Shown here piece by piece: positions 23,401 to 32,017 of a stretch of 64,000 nucleotides of DNA (the stretch's first letter is position 1; each line of letters opens with the position of its first letter). This DNA is from JAWXCB01 sp034440455 (GTDB taxonomy: Bacteria; Bacteroidota; Bacteroidia; Chitinophagales; CAIOSU01). The stretch lies in contig JAWXCB010000008.1 of assembly GCA_034440455.1 (NCBI GenBank), forward strand, positions 87,736 through 151,735, written 5' to 3'. Both the position numbers and the translations under genes were made by a program. A model generated the notes under the pieces. It worked only from the letters and a program-made list of their open reading frames with translations, ran no database searches and had not been told where the DNA came from.

Positions 23401-24792
23401 ATGAAGAAGTTTCTGTTTCCAGTATTCCTCTTATTACTATCGTTATCCTCCTGCATCAAAGACGATTTTGATGCACCGCCTGCGGATGGAGAAGACCCGG
23501 ATATTACTGCCAACACAACGATTGCGCAACTCAAGCAATTGTTCACCAGTTCGCCTGTGCAAATCACGGATTCATTGGTGATTCAGGGTGTTGTCACCTC
23601 AAGCGACAAGGCAGGAAATTTTTACAAGACACTTGTGATACAAGATGCTACTGCTGGTATTTCCATTCGTCTCGACCAAACGGATTTATATGCGGATTAT
23701 CCTATTGGCAGAAGAATATTTGTAAAATGCAAGAACCTGTGGCTGGGCGATTATGGCGACCTCGTGCAAATAGGCGGAGCATTGGATGACAGCGACCCGC
23801 AAAACCCCGGAGTGCTTCCGATTCCTTCTGCATTAATTGGCAACTATCTGCTGAAAGGAAAATATAATATTCCGGTTGCTCCGATTGTCCTCACAATTGA
23901 CCAGTTGGATAATCTTTATCAAAACATGCTCATCCAATTGAATGATGTGGAGTTTGCCTCAGCGGAATTGGGAAAAACTTATGCAGATGCAGTGGAGCAA
24001 AATTCAGAAAACAGAATGCTTACTGATTGCAATGGTAATTCTGTAATCCTGCGCAACAGCGGATTTGCACAATTTGCAGGCGATACGCTACCCGATGGAA
24101 ACGGTACGCTGACTGCAATTTTCAGCGTGTTTACAGATGATTTTCAATTGCTGATTAACGATGTCACTGATGTGCAGTTTGACAGTGCGCGCTGCACAAG
24201 TGGCGGTGGCGGAGATGGAATCATGGGCATCCGCAATTTGTATGCGGGCAGTGATGTTGTAATTGGTTCCGGAAAAATTATTACCGGCACTGTGATTTCC
24301 GATAAAACGAACGCCAACTTCGACCCGAAAAATTTAGTGCTGCAAGATTCAACTGGCGGTATTGTTGTGCGTTTCACTGCTGCGCACAACTTCAACACGG
24401 GTGACGAAGTGGAGATGGATGTTTCGGGGCAAACATTGACTGAATACAATGGATTAATAGAAATTGACGGAGCGCCCAACTCAACCACAACAAAAACCGG
24501 AACGGGAAATGTCACTGCCCGCACTGCAACCATTTCCCAAATTAATTCCAACTCCAACATTTGGGAATCAACATTAGTGAAAGTGAATAATGTAACATTG
24601 ACGGGAAGCAGCGGACAATATTCGGGTACGCTTACCATGACCGATGCCACCGGAACTCTCGACCTGTACACGCGAACCGGAGCTACTTTTGCTACTACGT
24701 CTTATCCCACAGGAAGCGTATCTGTCACAGGAGTGTTGGGCGATTTTAATGGGGAACAATTGAGCATCCGCAACACTGCTGATGTGCAATAA
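23401..24792 (+). CDS. DUF5689-type surface lipoprotein with OB-fold-like domains
   Basis: The product begins MKKFLFPVFLLLLSLSSC, a lipoprotein signal with lipobox LSSC. An in-frame ATG 9 bp earlier is possible. Residues after about 40 form a DUF5689 domain (TIAQLKQLFTSSPVQITDSL, IQGVVTSSDKAGNFYKTLVIQD), and a second OB-like repeat near the C-terminus reads ITGTVISDKTNANFDPKNL and VLQDSTGGIVVRF. Both contain the same D-x-T/S-GGI pattern. Function is unknown; the family is found beside TonB receptors, as here, and is presumed surface exposed. Confidence 0.88.
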   Translation: MKKFLFPVFLLLLSLSSCIKDDFDAPPADGEDPDITANTTIAQLKQLFTSSPVQITDSLVIQGVVTSSDKAGNFYKTLVIQDATAGISIRLDQTDLYADYPIGRRIFVKCKNLWLGDYGDLVQIGGALDDSDPQNPGVLPIPSALIGNYLLKGKYNIPVAPIVLTIDQLDNLYQNMLIQLNDVEFASAELGKTYADAVEQNSENRMLTDCNGNSVILRNSGFAQFAGDTLPDGNGTLTAIFSVFTDDFQLLINDVTDVQFDSARCTSGGGGDGIMGIRNLYAGSDVVIGSGKIITGTVISDKTNANFDPKNLVLQDSTGGIVVRFTAAHNFNTGDEVEMDVSGQTLTEYNGLIEIDGAPNSTTTKTGTGNVTARTATISQINSNSNIWESTLVKVNNVTLTGSSGQYSGTLTMTDATGTLDLYTRTGATFATTSYPTGSVSVTGVLGDFNGEQLSIRNTADVQ

Positions 24793-24802
24793 ATTCAGGT
24801 GA

Positions 24803-25573
24803 CTAAAACCTCAGGTGCTTAACAGTAAGTCCGTTGTTGATGAGCTGCTTCAGCGAGTCAATGCCGATTTTCAAATGTGTTTGCGCGAAGTTGTTCGTGA
24901 CGGATTTATCGCTTTCATCGGTTTTCACTCCTTGCGGAATCATCGGCTGATCGCTCACGAGCAATAATGCACCCGCAGGAATTTCATTTTTGAACGCAGT
25001 AATAAAGATCGTGGCGGTTTCCATGTCAATCGCCATCGTGCGGATTTTGCGCAAATATTCTTTGAACTCTTCGTCCCACTCCCACACTCTGCGGTTGGTG
25101 GTGTAAACGGTGCCTGTCCAGTAGTCCTGATTGTTATCACGAATGGTGGTGGAAATTGCTTTTTGCAACGCAAACGCTGGAAGCGCAGGCACTTCCGCAG
25201 GAAAGTAATCATTGGATGTTCCTTCACCGCGAATGGCTGCAATCGGAAGAATAAAATCTCCGATTTCGCTTTTCTTTTTCAGCCCACCGCATTTGCCAAG
25301 AAACAACACGGCTTGTGGTTCGATGGCGCTTAATAAATCCATTATCGTAGCAGCATTCGGACTGCCCATGCCGAAGTTGATAATCGTGATGCCATCAGCG
25401 CTCGCGCTGCGCATTGGGCGATTTTCTCCAACAACCTTCACCGAATGCAGGTCGGCAAACATCTGCACGTAATTATCAAAATTGGTGAGCAGAATGTATT
25501 GCGAGAAATCTTTCAACTCTCTGCCAGTATAGCGGGGCAGCCAGTTGGTAACGATGTCTTTTTTGATGTGCAT
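24803..25573 (-). CDS. amn: AMP nucleosidase, short Bacteroidota type
   Basis: AMP nucleosidase splits AMP into adenine and ribose 5-phosphate. The 256-residue product is a single phosphorylase-fold domain: INFGMGSPNAATIMDLL, LFLGKCGGLKKKSEIGD, RTMAIDMETATIFITAF and LLLVSDQPMIPQGVKT. The E. coli enzyme has an extra N-terminal domain that is absent here, as in other Bacteroidota versions. It starts 4 bp after the hydroxyacyl-CoA dehydrogenase gene, so both are in one transcript. Confidence 0.92.
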   Translation of the reverse strand: MHIKKDIVTNWLPRYTGRELKDFSQYILLTNFDNYVQMFADLHSVKVVGENRPMRSASADGITIINFGMGSPNAATIMDLLSAIEPQAVLFLGKCGGLKKKSEIGDFILPIAAIRGEGTSNDYFPAEVPALPAFALQKAISTTIRDNNQDYWTGTVYTTNRRVWEWDEEFKEYLRKIRTMAIDMETATIFITAFKNEIPAGALLLVSDQPMIPQGVKTDESDKSVTNNFAQTHLKIGIDSLKQLINNGLTVKHLRF

Positions 25574-25577
25574 TCAG

Positions 25578-26441
25578 TTATTTCTTTTCGTAATCATAAA
25601 ACCCCTTTCCCGTTTTTCTTCCCAATTGCCCCGCTTCAACTTTTTGCTGCTGAATTCTGCTCGGACGAAATTTTGAATCATGGTGAAACGATTCAAACAG
25701 CGAGGAAGTAACAGAGAAGTTAATATCGTTCCCCACGAAATCCATCAGCCGGAACGGACCCATTTTAAAACCGGATGCTTCCATCAGCGCATCAATATCT
25801 TCATAAGATGCGACTCCTTCTTCGAGCGCTTTCAGTGACTCCACATAGTAATGCCGCGCAACGCGGTTCACAATAAAACCCGGTGAATCTTTCGCCAGCA
25901 CGGGCGATTTGCCCATTTTTTCAGCAAGCGCAGAAATTGTTTTTGCAACGGAATCATGCGTAACCGCGCCTGAAATCACTTCCACCAACTTCATGATATG
26001 CGCAGGCATGAAAAAGTGCATACCGACAACTCTTTCGGGGTTTGGAATGGAAGCGGCAATTCTTGTAATCGGAATTGAAGAAGTGTTTGTTGCAAGAATA
26101 CAATCCGCAGCGTTGTTTGCAGCGAGTCGTTTGAATAAATCTTGTTTCACTTCCAATTTTTCAACGACCGCTTCAATGATGACATCTGCTTTTACCTCAT
26201 TGAAGTTGTTCGTGAATTTCAATCGTTTCAGAATTACCTCTTTTTGTTCTGTACTCAGTTTTTTCTTTTCAATTGCAGCATCCATGTTTTTTAGGATACT
26301 GTTCTTTGATTTTTCTAATTGCGGTTCGCTGATATCATAGAGCATTGTAGCATAGCCAGTTTGCGCTGCAACCTGCGCAATGCCCGAACCCATAGAGCCG
26401 GAGCCAATGATGGCAATGGTTTTTATGTCGCTGAGAGTCAA
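25578..26441 (-). CDS. 3-hydroxybutyryl-CoA dehydrogenase family enzyme
   Basis: A 287-residue NAD-dependent 3-hydroxyacyl-CoA dehydrogenase. The Rossmann motif is IIGSGSMGSGIAQVAAQTGY, the catalytic segment is ILATNTSSIPITRIA and GMHFFMPAHIMKLVEVI, and the C-terminal dimerisation domain has SPGFIVNRVARHYYVE. The family includes Hbd (acetoacetyl-CoA reduction) and PaaH (3-hydroxyadipyl-CoA oxidation). The paa genes in this window make a PaaH role possible, but they are 18 kb away, so this is a guess. Confidence 0.9.
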   Translation of the reverse strand: MTLSDIKTIAIIGSGSMGSGIAQVAAQTGYATMLYDISEPQLEKSKNSILKNMDAAIEKKKLSTEQKEVILKRLKFTNNFNEVKADVIIEAVVEKLEVKQDLFKRLAANNAADCILATNTSSIPITRIAASIPNPERVVGMHFFMPAHIMKLVEVISGAVTHDSVAKTISALAEKMGKSPVLAKDSPGFIVNRVARHYYVESLKALEEGVASYEDIDALMEASGFKMGPFRLMDFVGNDINFSVTSSLFESFHHDSKFRPSRIQQQKVEAGQLGRKTGKGFYDYEKK

Positions 26442-26549
26442 GTTGTAAGTTTTAAGCTGTAAGTTCTATGAATCATCCCCCTGAAATCGCTTCAATTCTG
26501 TTATGCCCTTCGCACTCACACAATCCCTCGATCATGAGAGACTTTTCAT

Positions 26550-26581
26550 CATCGAATCATCGAATCACCGAATTATCGAAT
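26550..26581. repeat. 8-bp tandem repeat, CATCGAAT x2 then CACCGAAT and TATCGAAT
   Basis: Four 8-bp units run from 26550 to 26581, between the dehydrogenase gene and the end of pheS. The first two are identical and the others differ at one base each. The rest of the 144-bp gap contains nothing further that I recognise. Confidence 0.8.
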
Positions 26582-26585
26582 CAAA

Positions 26586-27629
26586 TTACCACCCGCTTTC
26601 AAATTGCTGCAAAAACCGCACATCATTTTCTGACAGCAGCCGAATATCTTTGATTTGATATTTCAGCATGGCGATGCGTTCGATTCCCATACCGAAAGCA
26701 AAACCCGTATAGACGCTGCTGTCAATCTTACAATTCTCCAACACTTGCGGGTCAACCATGCCGCAGCCGAGAATCTCAACCCAGCCGCTTCCTTTACACA
26801 CGGGACAACCCGTTCCACTACAAATGAAACAGGTAACATCAAGTTCAGCAGATGGCTCCGTGAATGGAAAGTAAGATGGACGCAGTCTGATTTTTGTTTC
26901 TTTCCCAAAAAATTCCTGTGCGAAATAGAGCAATGTTTGCTTCAAGTCCGCAAAGGAAACATTCTTGTCAACGTACAATCCTTCAACTTGATGAAAGAAA
27001 CAATGAGAGCGGGCAGAGATAGTTTCGTTGCGATACACGCGCCCGGGACAAATCACGCGGATAGGCGGCTTTTGATTTTCCATCACGCGCACCTGCACGT
27101 TGGAAGTATGTGTGCGCAGCAGCCACTGCTGGTCTTCAGTGACAAAATAAGTATCCTGCATATCACGCGCGGGATGGTCGGGCGGAAAATTCAATGCGGT
27201 GAAGTTGTACCAGTCCTTTTCAATTTCAGGACCTTCGGCAATCGTGTAGCCGATGCTGCTGAAAATATCAATGATTTTTTTGCGCACAATGGTAACAGGA
27301 TGACGCGAGCCTAATTCAACCGGCTCGCCCGGCATCGTGAGATCAATATTCGTAGTTGTTTTTGAAGATGCAGATTCAAACTGTTCCTTCAGCGATTCGT
27401 ATTTTGATTCAGCTTCCTGCTTGAGCGTATTTAAGGTTTGTCCGAAATTTTTCTTTTCCTCAGCGGGCACTTCTTTCATCAGAGCGAAAACATCTTTCAA
27501 CTTTCCTTTGCTGCCGAGGTAGGTTATCCTGAATTGTTCGAGTTCCTGCACATTTTTTATTTCCGAAGATTTGATTTCATCAAGCAGTTTTTGCGTTTCC
27601 GCGTAATACTGCTGCACTCCTGTTTCCAT
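26586..27629 (-). CDS. pheS: Phenylalanyl-tRNA synthetase alpha subunit
   Basis: PheS is the catalytic alpha chain of the phenylalanyl-tRNA synthetase tetramer. The 347-residue product has an N-terminal coiled coil, the class II motif 1 region (GSRHPVTIVRKKIIDIF), motif 2 (RVYRNETISARSHCFFHQVEG) and motif 3 (GFAFGMGIERIAMLKY). Four cysteines in CFICSGTGCPVCKGSG form a zinc-ribbon-like insert seen in part of the family. pheT is not adjacent, which is common in Bacteroidota. The minus strand has TATCTTTA at 27656-27649, 20 bp upstream, as a likely -7 element. Confidence 0.97.
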   Translation of the reverse strand: METGVQQYYAETQKLLDEIKSSEIKNVQELEQFRITYLGSKGKLKDVFALMKEVPAEEKKNFGQTLNTLKQEAESKYESLKEQFESASSKTTTNIDLTMPGEPVELGSRHPVTIVRKKIIDIFSSIGYTIAEGPEIEKDWYNFTALNFPPDHPARDMQDTYFVTEDQQWLLRTHTSNVQVRVMENQKPPIRVICPGRVYRNETISARSHCFFHQVEGLYVDKNVSFADLKQTLLYFAQEFFGKETKIRLRPSYFPFTEPSAELDVTCFICSGTGCPVCKGSGWVEILGCGMVDPQVLENCKIDSSVYTGFAFGMGIERIAMLKYQIKDIRLLSENDVRFLQQFESGW

Positions 27630-27682
27630 GCTGGCGTAAAATTTTTTTTAAAGATAGGGAGGAAGTTCGTTATTTAGGGCTT

Positions 27683-27752
27683 GTCATACCGCACTTGTTG
27701 CGGCATCCCCTGATTAAATTATTTGCGGATGGTGGAACGAGTCCGCCATGAC
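27683..27752. repeat. Inverted pair of GTC-hairpin repeats, ACTYGTT loop family
   Basis: Plus-strand half: GTC, stem ATACCGC, loop ACTTGTT, stem GCGGCAT (one mismatch). Minus-strand half, reading from 27752: GTC, stem ATGGCGG, loop ACTCGTT, stem CCACCAT. The halves are inverted with GTC outermost, a 70-bp unit. A single copy with the same loop is at 40848-40874. The unit ends 14 bp before the pterin dehydratase start. Confidence 0.78.
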
Positions 27753-27766
27753 ATTAAACAAATATT

Positions 27767-28000
27767 ATGTGGACTGAACAAAACAACCAACTCTACCGCA
27801 AGTTTGAATTCAAAGACTTCAGCAAAGCATTCGCGTTCATGACGCGCGTAGCCTTGCTTGCGGAAAAACACAATCATCATCCCTACTGGACGAATGCGTG
27901 GAACACCGTAGAGATTTATCTTAGCACCCACGATGCCGGAAATAGCATAACGGAACGCGACAGAAAACTGGCGGCAGCGATTGACAAACTTTTAGAATAG
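27767..28000 (+). CDS. phhB: 4a-hydroxytetrahydrobiopterin dehydratase (pterin-4a-carbinolamine dehydratase)
   Basis: This enzyme recycles the pterin cofactor by dehydrating 4a-hydroxytetrahydropterin, typically next to phenylalanine hydroxylase activity. The 77-residue product has the diagnostic EKHNHHPYW motif and a short alpha-beta fold of normal length. No phenylalanine hydroxylase gene is in the window; some family members act in molybdopterin metabolism instead. The stop is 2 bp from the ligA ATG, so translational coupling to ligA is likely. Confidence 0.94.
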   Translation: MWTEQNNQLYRKFEFKDFSKAFAFMTRVALLAEKHNHHPYWTNAWNTVEIYLSTHDAGNSITERDRKLAAAIDKLLE

Positions 28001-28002
28001 GC

Positions 28003-30111
28003 ATGTACTCAAAGCAGCAACAACAGGATTTAATTCATCTTTCTCAGAAACTTTTGAAAGTTGACGCTCCTCCATCTCATAAAAATGAAGCTGGAGATTT
28101 AGTCCATGAATTGCGAAATGTAATCAGTTTCCACGACTGGAAGTATTACGTGCAGAATGACCCCGCAGTCAGCGATTTTGAATATGACAAGCTATTCAAG
28201 CTGCTGAAAAAAACCGAAGAGCAATTTCCTGAACTTCTCATGTTTGATTCACCTACGCAACGTGTTGCGTATGGACTTACCAAAGAATTTCCCTCTGTGG
28301 CACATCTCGTGCCGATGCTCTCGCTTGACAATTCTTATGATGAAGCCGACTTGATTGAATTTGACCGCAGGGTAAAAGATTTAGCAGAGGTAGAAACCGT
28401 GGAGTATTGCGTGGAGCCAAAGTTTGACGGAGCAAGCATTGCGCTGATTTATGAAAACGACAAACTCATTCGTGGAGCAACACGGGGAGATGGAGCGATG
28501 GGCGAAGAAATCACCAACAACGTGAAAGTGCTACGCTCCCTGCCGCTCTCCGCGCCCTTTTCAAAATACGGAATCAAAAAAGCGGAACTGCGCGGGGAGG
28601 TGATTATTCAAAAAGAAAAATTCAAAAGAATCAACGAGAAAAGAATCGAAGAAGGTTTGTCGGTGTTTGCCAATCCGCGCAATAGCGCATCGGGTGCGTT
28701 GCGCATGCAGGATTCAAAAGAAGTGGCGGGCAGAGGTTTAGAAGGATTCATGTATCACCTTGCATATGCGGTGGATGCAAATGGGAAAAATGTATTGCGG
28801 GATTCGGTTACTTCACACGAGCAATCATTGGAAATCTTGTACACGTTGGGATTCAAATCGCCTTACGAAATAAAAAAGGTGTGCAAGACAATTAATGAGG
28901 TTGCTCAATTCTGCGAACATTGGCAGGAAAAACGCGACTCGTTTCCCTATGAGATTGACGGCATGGTGGTGAAGGTGAATAAATATCGCTTGCAAGAATT
29001 GACCGGAGCTACTTCGCATCACCCGCGCTGGGCGATGGCGTATAAATTCAAAGCGCGGCAGGCAACTACACAACTGAATGCTGTGATTTTCAGCGTGGGC
29101 AGAACGGGCGCGATTACTCCAATTGCGCAGGTGGAGCCGGTATATCTCGCGGGCGTTACCATTTCAAACATCTCGCTTTTTAATGAAGAAATTTTGCGGG
29201 AAAAAGATGTGCGCATTGGTGATACGGTGTTGATTGAACGCGCAGGCGATGTGATTCCCTATATCGTAAAATCCATTCCCGAAGCGCGAAACGGAAATGA
29301 AAAGATTGTTCACTTTCCGAAAGAATGTCCTTCGTGTAATTCTACGTTAGTGAAAACAGAAGGTGAAGCGATAATTCGCTGCGTGAATGTGAACTGCCCG
29401 GTGCAGGTAGCAGGACGCATCATTCATTTCGTGTCGGGTGATGCGATGGATATTCGCGGGCTGGGCGAATCTATCGTAAGTAAATTCTTTGAGGAGGGCT
29501 TGCTGAAAACAATTCCCGACATCTATCGCTTGGATTTTGAAAAAATAAAAACGCTTGAAGGTTTTGGTGAAAAGTCTGCTGTCAAGTTGCAAAGCGCAAT
29601 TGAGGCATCTAAAACCCAACCCATTCATCGTGTGATTTTCGGTTTGGGTATTCGGTACGTGGGAGAGACTACCGCAAAAACGCTCGCGAAAAATATCAAC
29701 CACATTCTTGACCTGAAAGAAAAAACGCTTGAGCAATTACAGGAAATGGAAGACATCGGTCCGAAAGTGGCAGGGGGCATTCTTGAATTCTTTCAAAACC
29801 AAGACAACATTCATCTCTTGCAAGAGTTGGAAAAGTTTGGTGTGAATATGACTGCGGATAAAACTTCATCCGTGAAATCAGATAAACTGCAAGGGCAGAC
29901 GTTTCTTTTTACTGGAACGCTGGAAAAATTTTCACGCAATGAAGCCGAAGAAATGGTGGAAGCCAATGGCGGGAAGAATGTCGGCTCTGTAAGCTCAAAA
30001 TTGAATTACCTCGTGGCAGGCGCATCCGCAGGCAGCAAATTGGAGAAGGCGAAGAAAATCGCTTCAATAAAAATTCTGACAGAAGAGGAATTTTTGGAGC
30101 TGGTGAAATGA
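28003..30111 (+). CDS. ligA: NAD-dependent DNA ligase
   Basis: LigA seals nicks during replication and repair using NAD. The 702-residue product includes the Ia and adenylation domains (active-site lysine in VEPKFDGASIAL), the OB fold, a zinc finger starting CPSC and ending CVNVNC, helix-hairpin-helix repeats (GFGEKSAVKL, LGIRYVGETTAKTL) and a C-terminal BRCT domain (LQGQTFLFTGTLEKFSR). Length is slightly above the typical 670. The TGA overlaps the start of a small open frame (30108), giving an ATGA overlap. Confidence 0.98.
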   Translation: MYSKQQQQDLIHLSQKLLKVDAPPSHKNEAGDLVHELRNVISFHDWKYYVQNDPAVSDFEYDKLFKLLKKTEEQFPELLMFDSPTQRVAYGLTKEFPSVAHLVPMLSLDNSYDEADLIEFDRRVKDLAEVETVEYCVEPKFDGASIALIYENDKLIRGATRGDGAMGEEITNNVKVLRSLPLSAPFSKYGIKKAELRGEVIIQKEKFKRINEKRIEEGLSVFANPRNSASGALRMQDSKEVAGRGLEGFMYHLAYAVDANGKNVLRDSVTSHEQSLEILYTLGFKSPYEIKKVCKTINEVAQFCEHWQEKRDSFPYEIDGMVVKVNKYRLQELTGATSHHPRWAMAYKFKARQATTQLNAVIFSVGRTGAITPIAQVEPVYLAGVTISNISLFNEEILREKDVRIGDTVLIERAGDVIPYIVKSIPEARNGNEKIVHFPKECPSCNSTLVKTEGEAIIRCVNVNCPVQVAGRIIHFVSGDAMDIRGLGESIVSKFFEEGLLKTIPDIYRLDFEKIKTLEGFGEKSAVKLQSAIEASKTQPIHRVIFGLGIRYVGETTAKTLAKNINHILDLKEKTLEQLQEMEDIGPKVAGGILEFFQNQDNIHLLQELEKFGVNMTADKTSSVKSDKLQGQTFLFTGTLEKFSRNEAEEMVEANGGKNVGSVSSKLNYLVAGASAGSKLEKAKKIASIKILTEEEFLELVK

Positions 30112-30266
30112 AGCATCCGAAAAAAGCAGATATACGGAAAGTAGTCGAATTTCCGAAGGAAAGAGACGTACTACTTACCGTTAATACCGAACATTCTACG
30201 GTTTATTTTTTCGAAAACCTGAGTTGTTTCGGTATAACTTTAATTGACCTCAAAGTACAAAGATGA
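30108..30266 (+). CDS. Possible 52-residue protein, overlapped at both ends (ATGA) by neighbours
   Basis: ATG 30108 overlaps the ligA stop by 4 bp, and its TGA at 30264-30266 overlaps the ATG of the antitoxin gene at 30263 by 4 bp. The product starts MKHPKKADIRKVVEFPKERD and ends LIDLKVQR. No family is recognised. Double ATGA overlaps suggest translation. Against it, TAACTTTA at 30235-30242 looks like a -7 element for the toxin-antitoxin pair, so this stretch may be a promoter region instead. Confidence 0.4.
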   Translation: MKHPKKADIRKVVEFPKERDVLLTVNTEHSTVYFFENLSCFGITLIDLKVQR

Positions 30267-30496
30267 ATACAGACCTCAAAAAAAAAGTACAGGAAGAGAT
30301 TGCTGATGCGGATGAACACATCCTGAAAGCCGTTCTTGCGCTGCTGAAAGAATACAACAAATCTCATTCGGGCTATCAACTCTCTGAAGAGCAGTTACAA
30401 ATTGTAAGGGAGCGCAAAACCCGCTATGAAAACGGGCAAAGCAAAGGATACACGTGGGATGAAGTTAAATCGAGGCTTAAGCCAAAAAGAAAGTGA
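30263..30496 (+). CDS. Antitoxin of the second RelE/ParE-type pair
   Basis: A 77-residue protein: N-terminal helix LKKKVQEEIADADEHILKAV, then a central YNKSHSGYQLSEEQ, ending in KGYTWDEVKSRLKPKRK. The sequence resembles small addiction-module antitoxins of the RelB-like group, in which the C-terminal part wraps the toxin. It overlaps the toxin gene by 4 bp (GTGA). Confidence 0.82.
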   Translation: MNTDLKKKVQEEIADADEHILKAVLALLKEYNKSHSGYQLSEEQLQIVRERKTRYENGQSKGYTWDEVKSRLKPKRK

Positions 30497-30795
30497 AAAC
30501 GTATTCTCTCATCCTGACGCAGGAAGCTGCTGACGAGGTAGAGGCCTCTTATTATTTCTACGAGGATAAACAGCCGGGACTTGGTGAAAGATTTAAGATG
30601 CAGTTGGACGAAACGCTATCGCTGATTCAGCGTAATCCTGAAATGTTCAATGTGGTTAAAGATGATTTTAGAGAAGCGGAAATACGCGTGTTTCCTTTTG
30701 TGGTTGTTTTTGAAATTGTCGGGAAGGAAATCAGGGTATATTCAGTTTTTCATACCAGCAGAAATCCCCGGAGAAGAAGTAGAAGGACATTGTAA
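30493..30795 (+). CDS. RelE/ParE-family toxin
   Basis: A 100-residue protein with the RelE/ParE fold: SLILTQEAADEVEASYYFYEDKQPGLGERF (helical hairpin), EAEIRVFPFVVVFEI, and the end strand IRVYSVFHTSRNPRRR. The long insert and the HTSRNP ending are typical of the ParE-like ParE2 group. It begins with GTG inside the antitoxin stop. A different toxin-antitoxin pair is at 9672-10123. Confidence 0.88.
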   Translation: MKTYSLILTQEAADEVEASYYFYEDKQPGLGERFKMQLDETLSLIQRNPEMFNVVKDDFREAEIRVFPFVVVFEIVGKEIRVYSVFHTSRNPRRRSRRTL

Positions 30796-30843
30796 TAAAA
30801 GGATGTTGGAGATTTCATAAATTCGCACCAACCCCATTGAAAT

Positions 30844-31128
30844 ATGGCTGATACATTTTCAAAAGCGCTCCCGAATACCTTCACCGACACGGTAGAAGAA
30901 CTGATAGATGTTCAGCGTCTCGTGGTGTATAATGATGACGTGAATACGTTTGATTGGGTGATTCTTTCACTCTCGGAAATTTGCGGGCATACCGAAGAAC
31001 AAGCCGAGCAGCTTTCCCTGATTATTCATTTCAAAGGGAAGGCGATTGTGAAGGAAGATTTTTATGAAAAACTTTCTCCGCTCAAAACGGGATTGACCGA
31101 CCGTGGAATCAGCGCTACTATCGAATAA
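30844..31128 (+). CDS. clpS: ATP-dependent Clp protease adaptor ClpS
   Basis: ClpS binds N-degron substrates and passes them to ClpA. The 94-residue product has the core LVVYNDDVNTFDWVILSL (substrate-recognition loop), then CGHTEEQAEQLSLIIHFKGKAIVKEDFYEKL. Members of this family in Bacteroidota are this short. It is 48 bp downstream of the toxin gene. No clpA is in the window. Confidence 0.94.
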   Translation: MADTFSKALPNTFTDTVEELIDVQRLVVYNDDVNTFDWVILSLSEICGHTEEQAEQLSLIIHFKGKAIVKEDFYEKLSPLKTGLTDRGISATIE

Positions 31129-31136
31129 GCATCACC

Positions 31137-31895
31137 TTGTCGTTTAGGATTATTTCCCCCTACTTCACGCTTCAGTTTCTTCTCTTTTTTTCATTGCTCG
31201 TTCCGCAAAGCGGATGGGCGCAAACTAAATACGAGCTAAAGTATAAAACCGATATTCCCATTGGCGCGGTTGGGTTGGGTACCCTCACGGCTTCTTATTT
31301 CATGGGCAGAAAAAGCGAAGCGCCTACTCCGCAGCAAATCCAATTACTCAACAGAGATGACATTTGGAAATTTGACCGTAGCGCAACGTATCGCTGGTCG
31401 CCCAAGTGCGCCACCGCGAGCGATGTATTTATGTATTCTTCTTTTGTGATGCCGGGATTGTTATTCATAAATAAAAACGTGCGGCAGGAGCGGTATGTCA
31501 CTTTGCTTTATGCAGAAACAATGGCGCTTTCAGCGGGCATCACAAGTCTTGTAAAAGAGTTAACGCACCGTTACCGTCCTTACGCATACAATGAAAATGT
31601 GAGCATGGAAAAGAAGTTGAAAAAAGATACGCGGATGTCGTTTTTCTCAGGGCACACTTCGCTGGTGGCAAGCTCTTCTTTTTTCATGGCGAAAGTCTAT
31701 TCAGACCTCAACCCTAATTCAAAATTGAAGCCACTTGTTTGGACATCGTGCGCCTTGCTGCCTGCCATTGTGGGCATTCTTCGCTATTGTGCAGGAAAAC
31801 ATTATCCCACCGACATCATCGTGGGGTATGCTACTGGTGCGGCTATTGGATTTTTTGTGCCGTATATTCACAAGAAGAAAGAATTCAGACCTTAA
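31137..31895 (+). CDS. PAP2-family phosphatase, membrane
   Basis: A 252-residue protein with an N-terminal signal-type segment (FTLQFLLFFSLLVPQSGWAQ). The PAP2 motifs are present: KELTHRYRP (KxxxxxxRP), SFFSGHTS (xSGH) and RYCAGKHYPTD (Rx5HxxxD). The catalytic site should face the periplasm. Substrates for the family include lipid phosphates such as undecaprenyl pyrophosphate. The frame begins at TTG 31137; the exact start is uncertain. It lies 8 bp after clpS. Confidence 0.88.
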   Translation: MSFRIISPYFTLQFLLFFSLLVPQSGWAQTKYELKYKTDIPIGAVGLGTLTASYFMGRKSEAPTPQQIQLLNRDDIWKFDRSATYRWSPKCATASDVFMYSSFVMPGLLFINKNVRQERYVTLLYAETMALSAGITSLVKELTHRYRPYAYNENVSMEKKLKKDTRMSFFSGHTSLVASSSFFMAKVYSDLNPNSKLKPLVWTSCALLPAIVGILRYCAGKHYPTDIIVGYATGAAIGFFVPYIHKKKEFRP

Positions 31896-31962
31896 AGCCA
31901 TCAGGAAGGGATAAGCTCATAGTGCCTTCCTAACGAGCCGTAGCCGCTGTCAATTTGTCGTC

Positions 31963-31970
31963 TATCTTTG
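31963..31970 (+). promoter_or_regulatory. -7 element TATCTTTG of grpE
   Basis: TATCTTTG lies 48 bp before the chosen grpE ATG. It matches TAnnTTTG exactly. No -33 TTTG sits at 17-20 bp upstream. A 7-bp inverted repeat, AGGAAGG/CCTTCCT, is at 31903-31931, function unknown. Confidence 0.5.
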
Positions 31971-32017
31971 CGTGGCATTTTTATTGACTACACAGGTAAA
32001 CCTAATTTTCATTGAAC

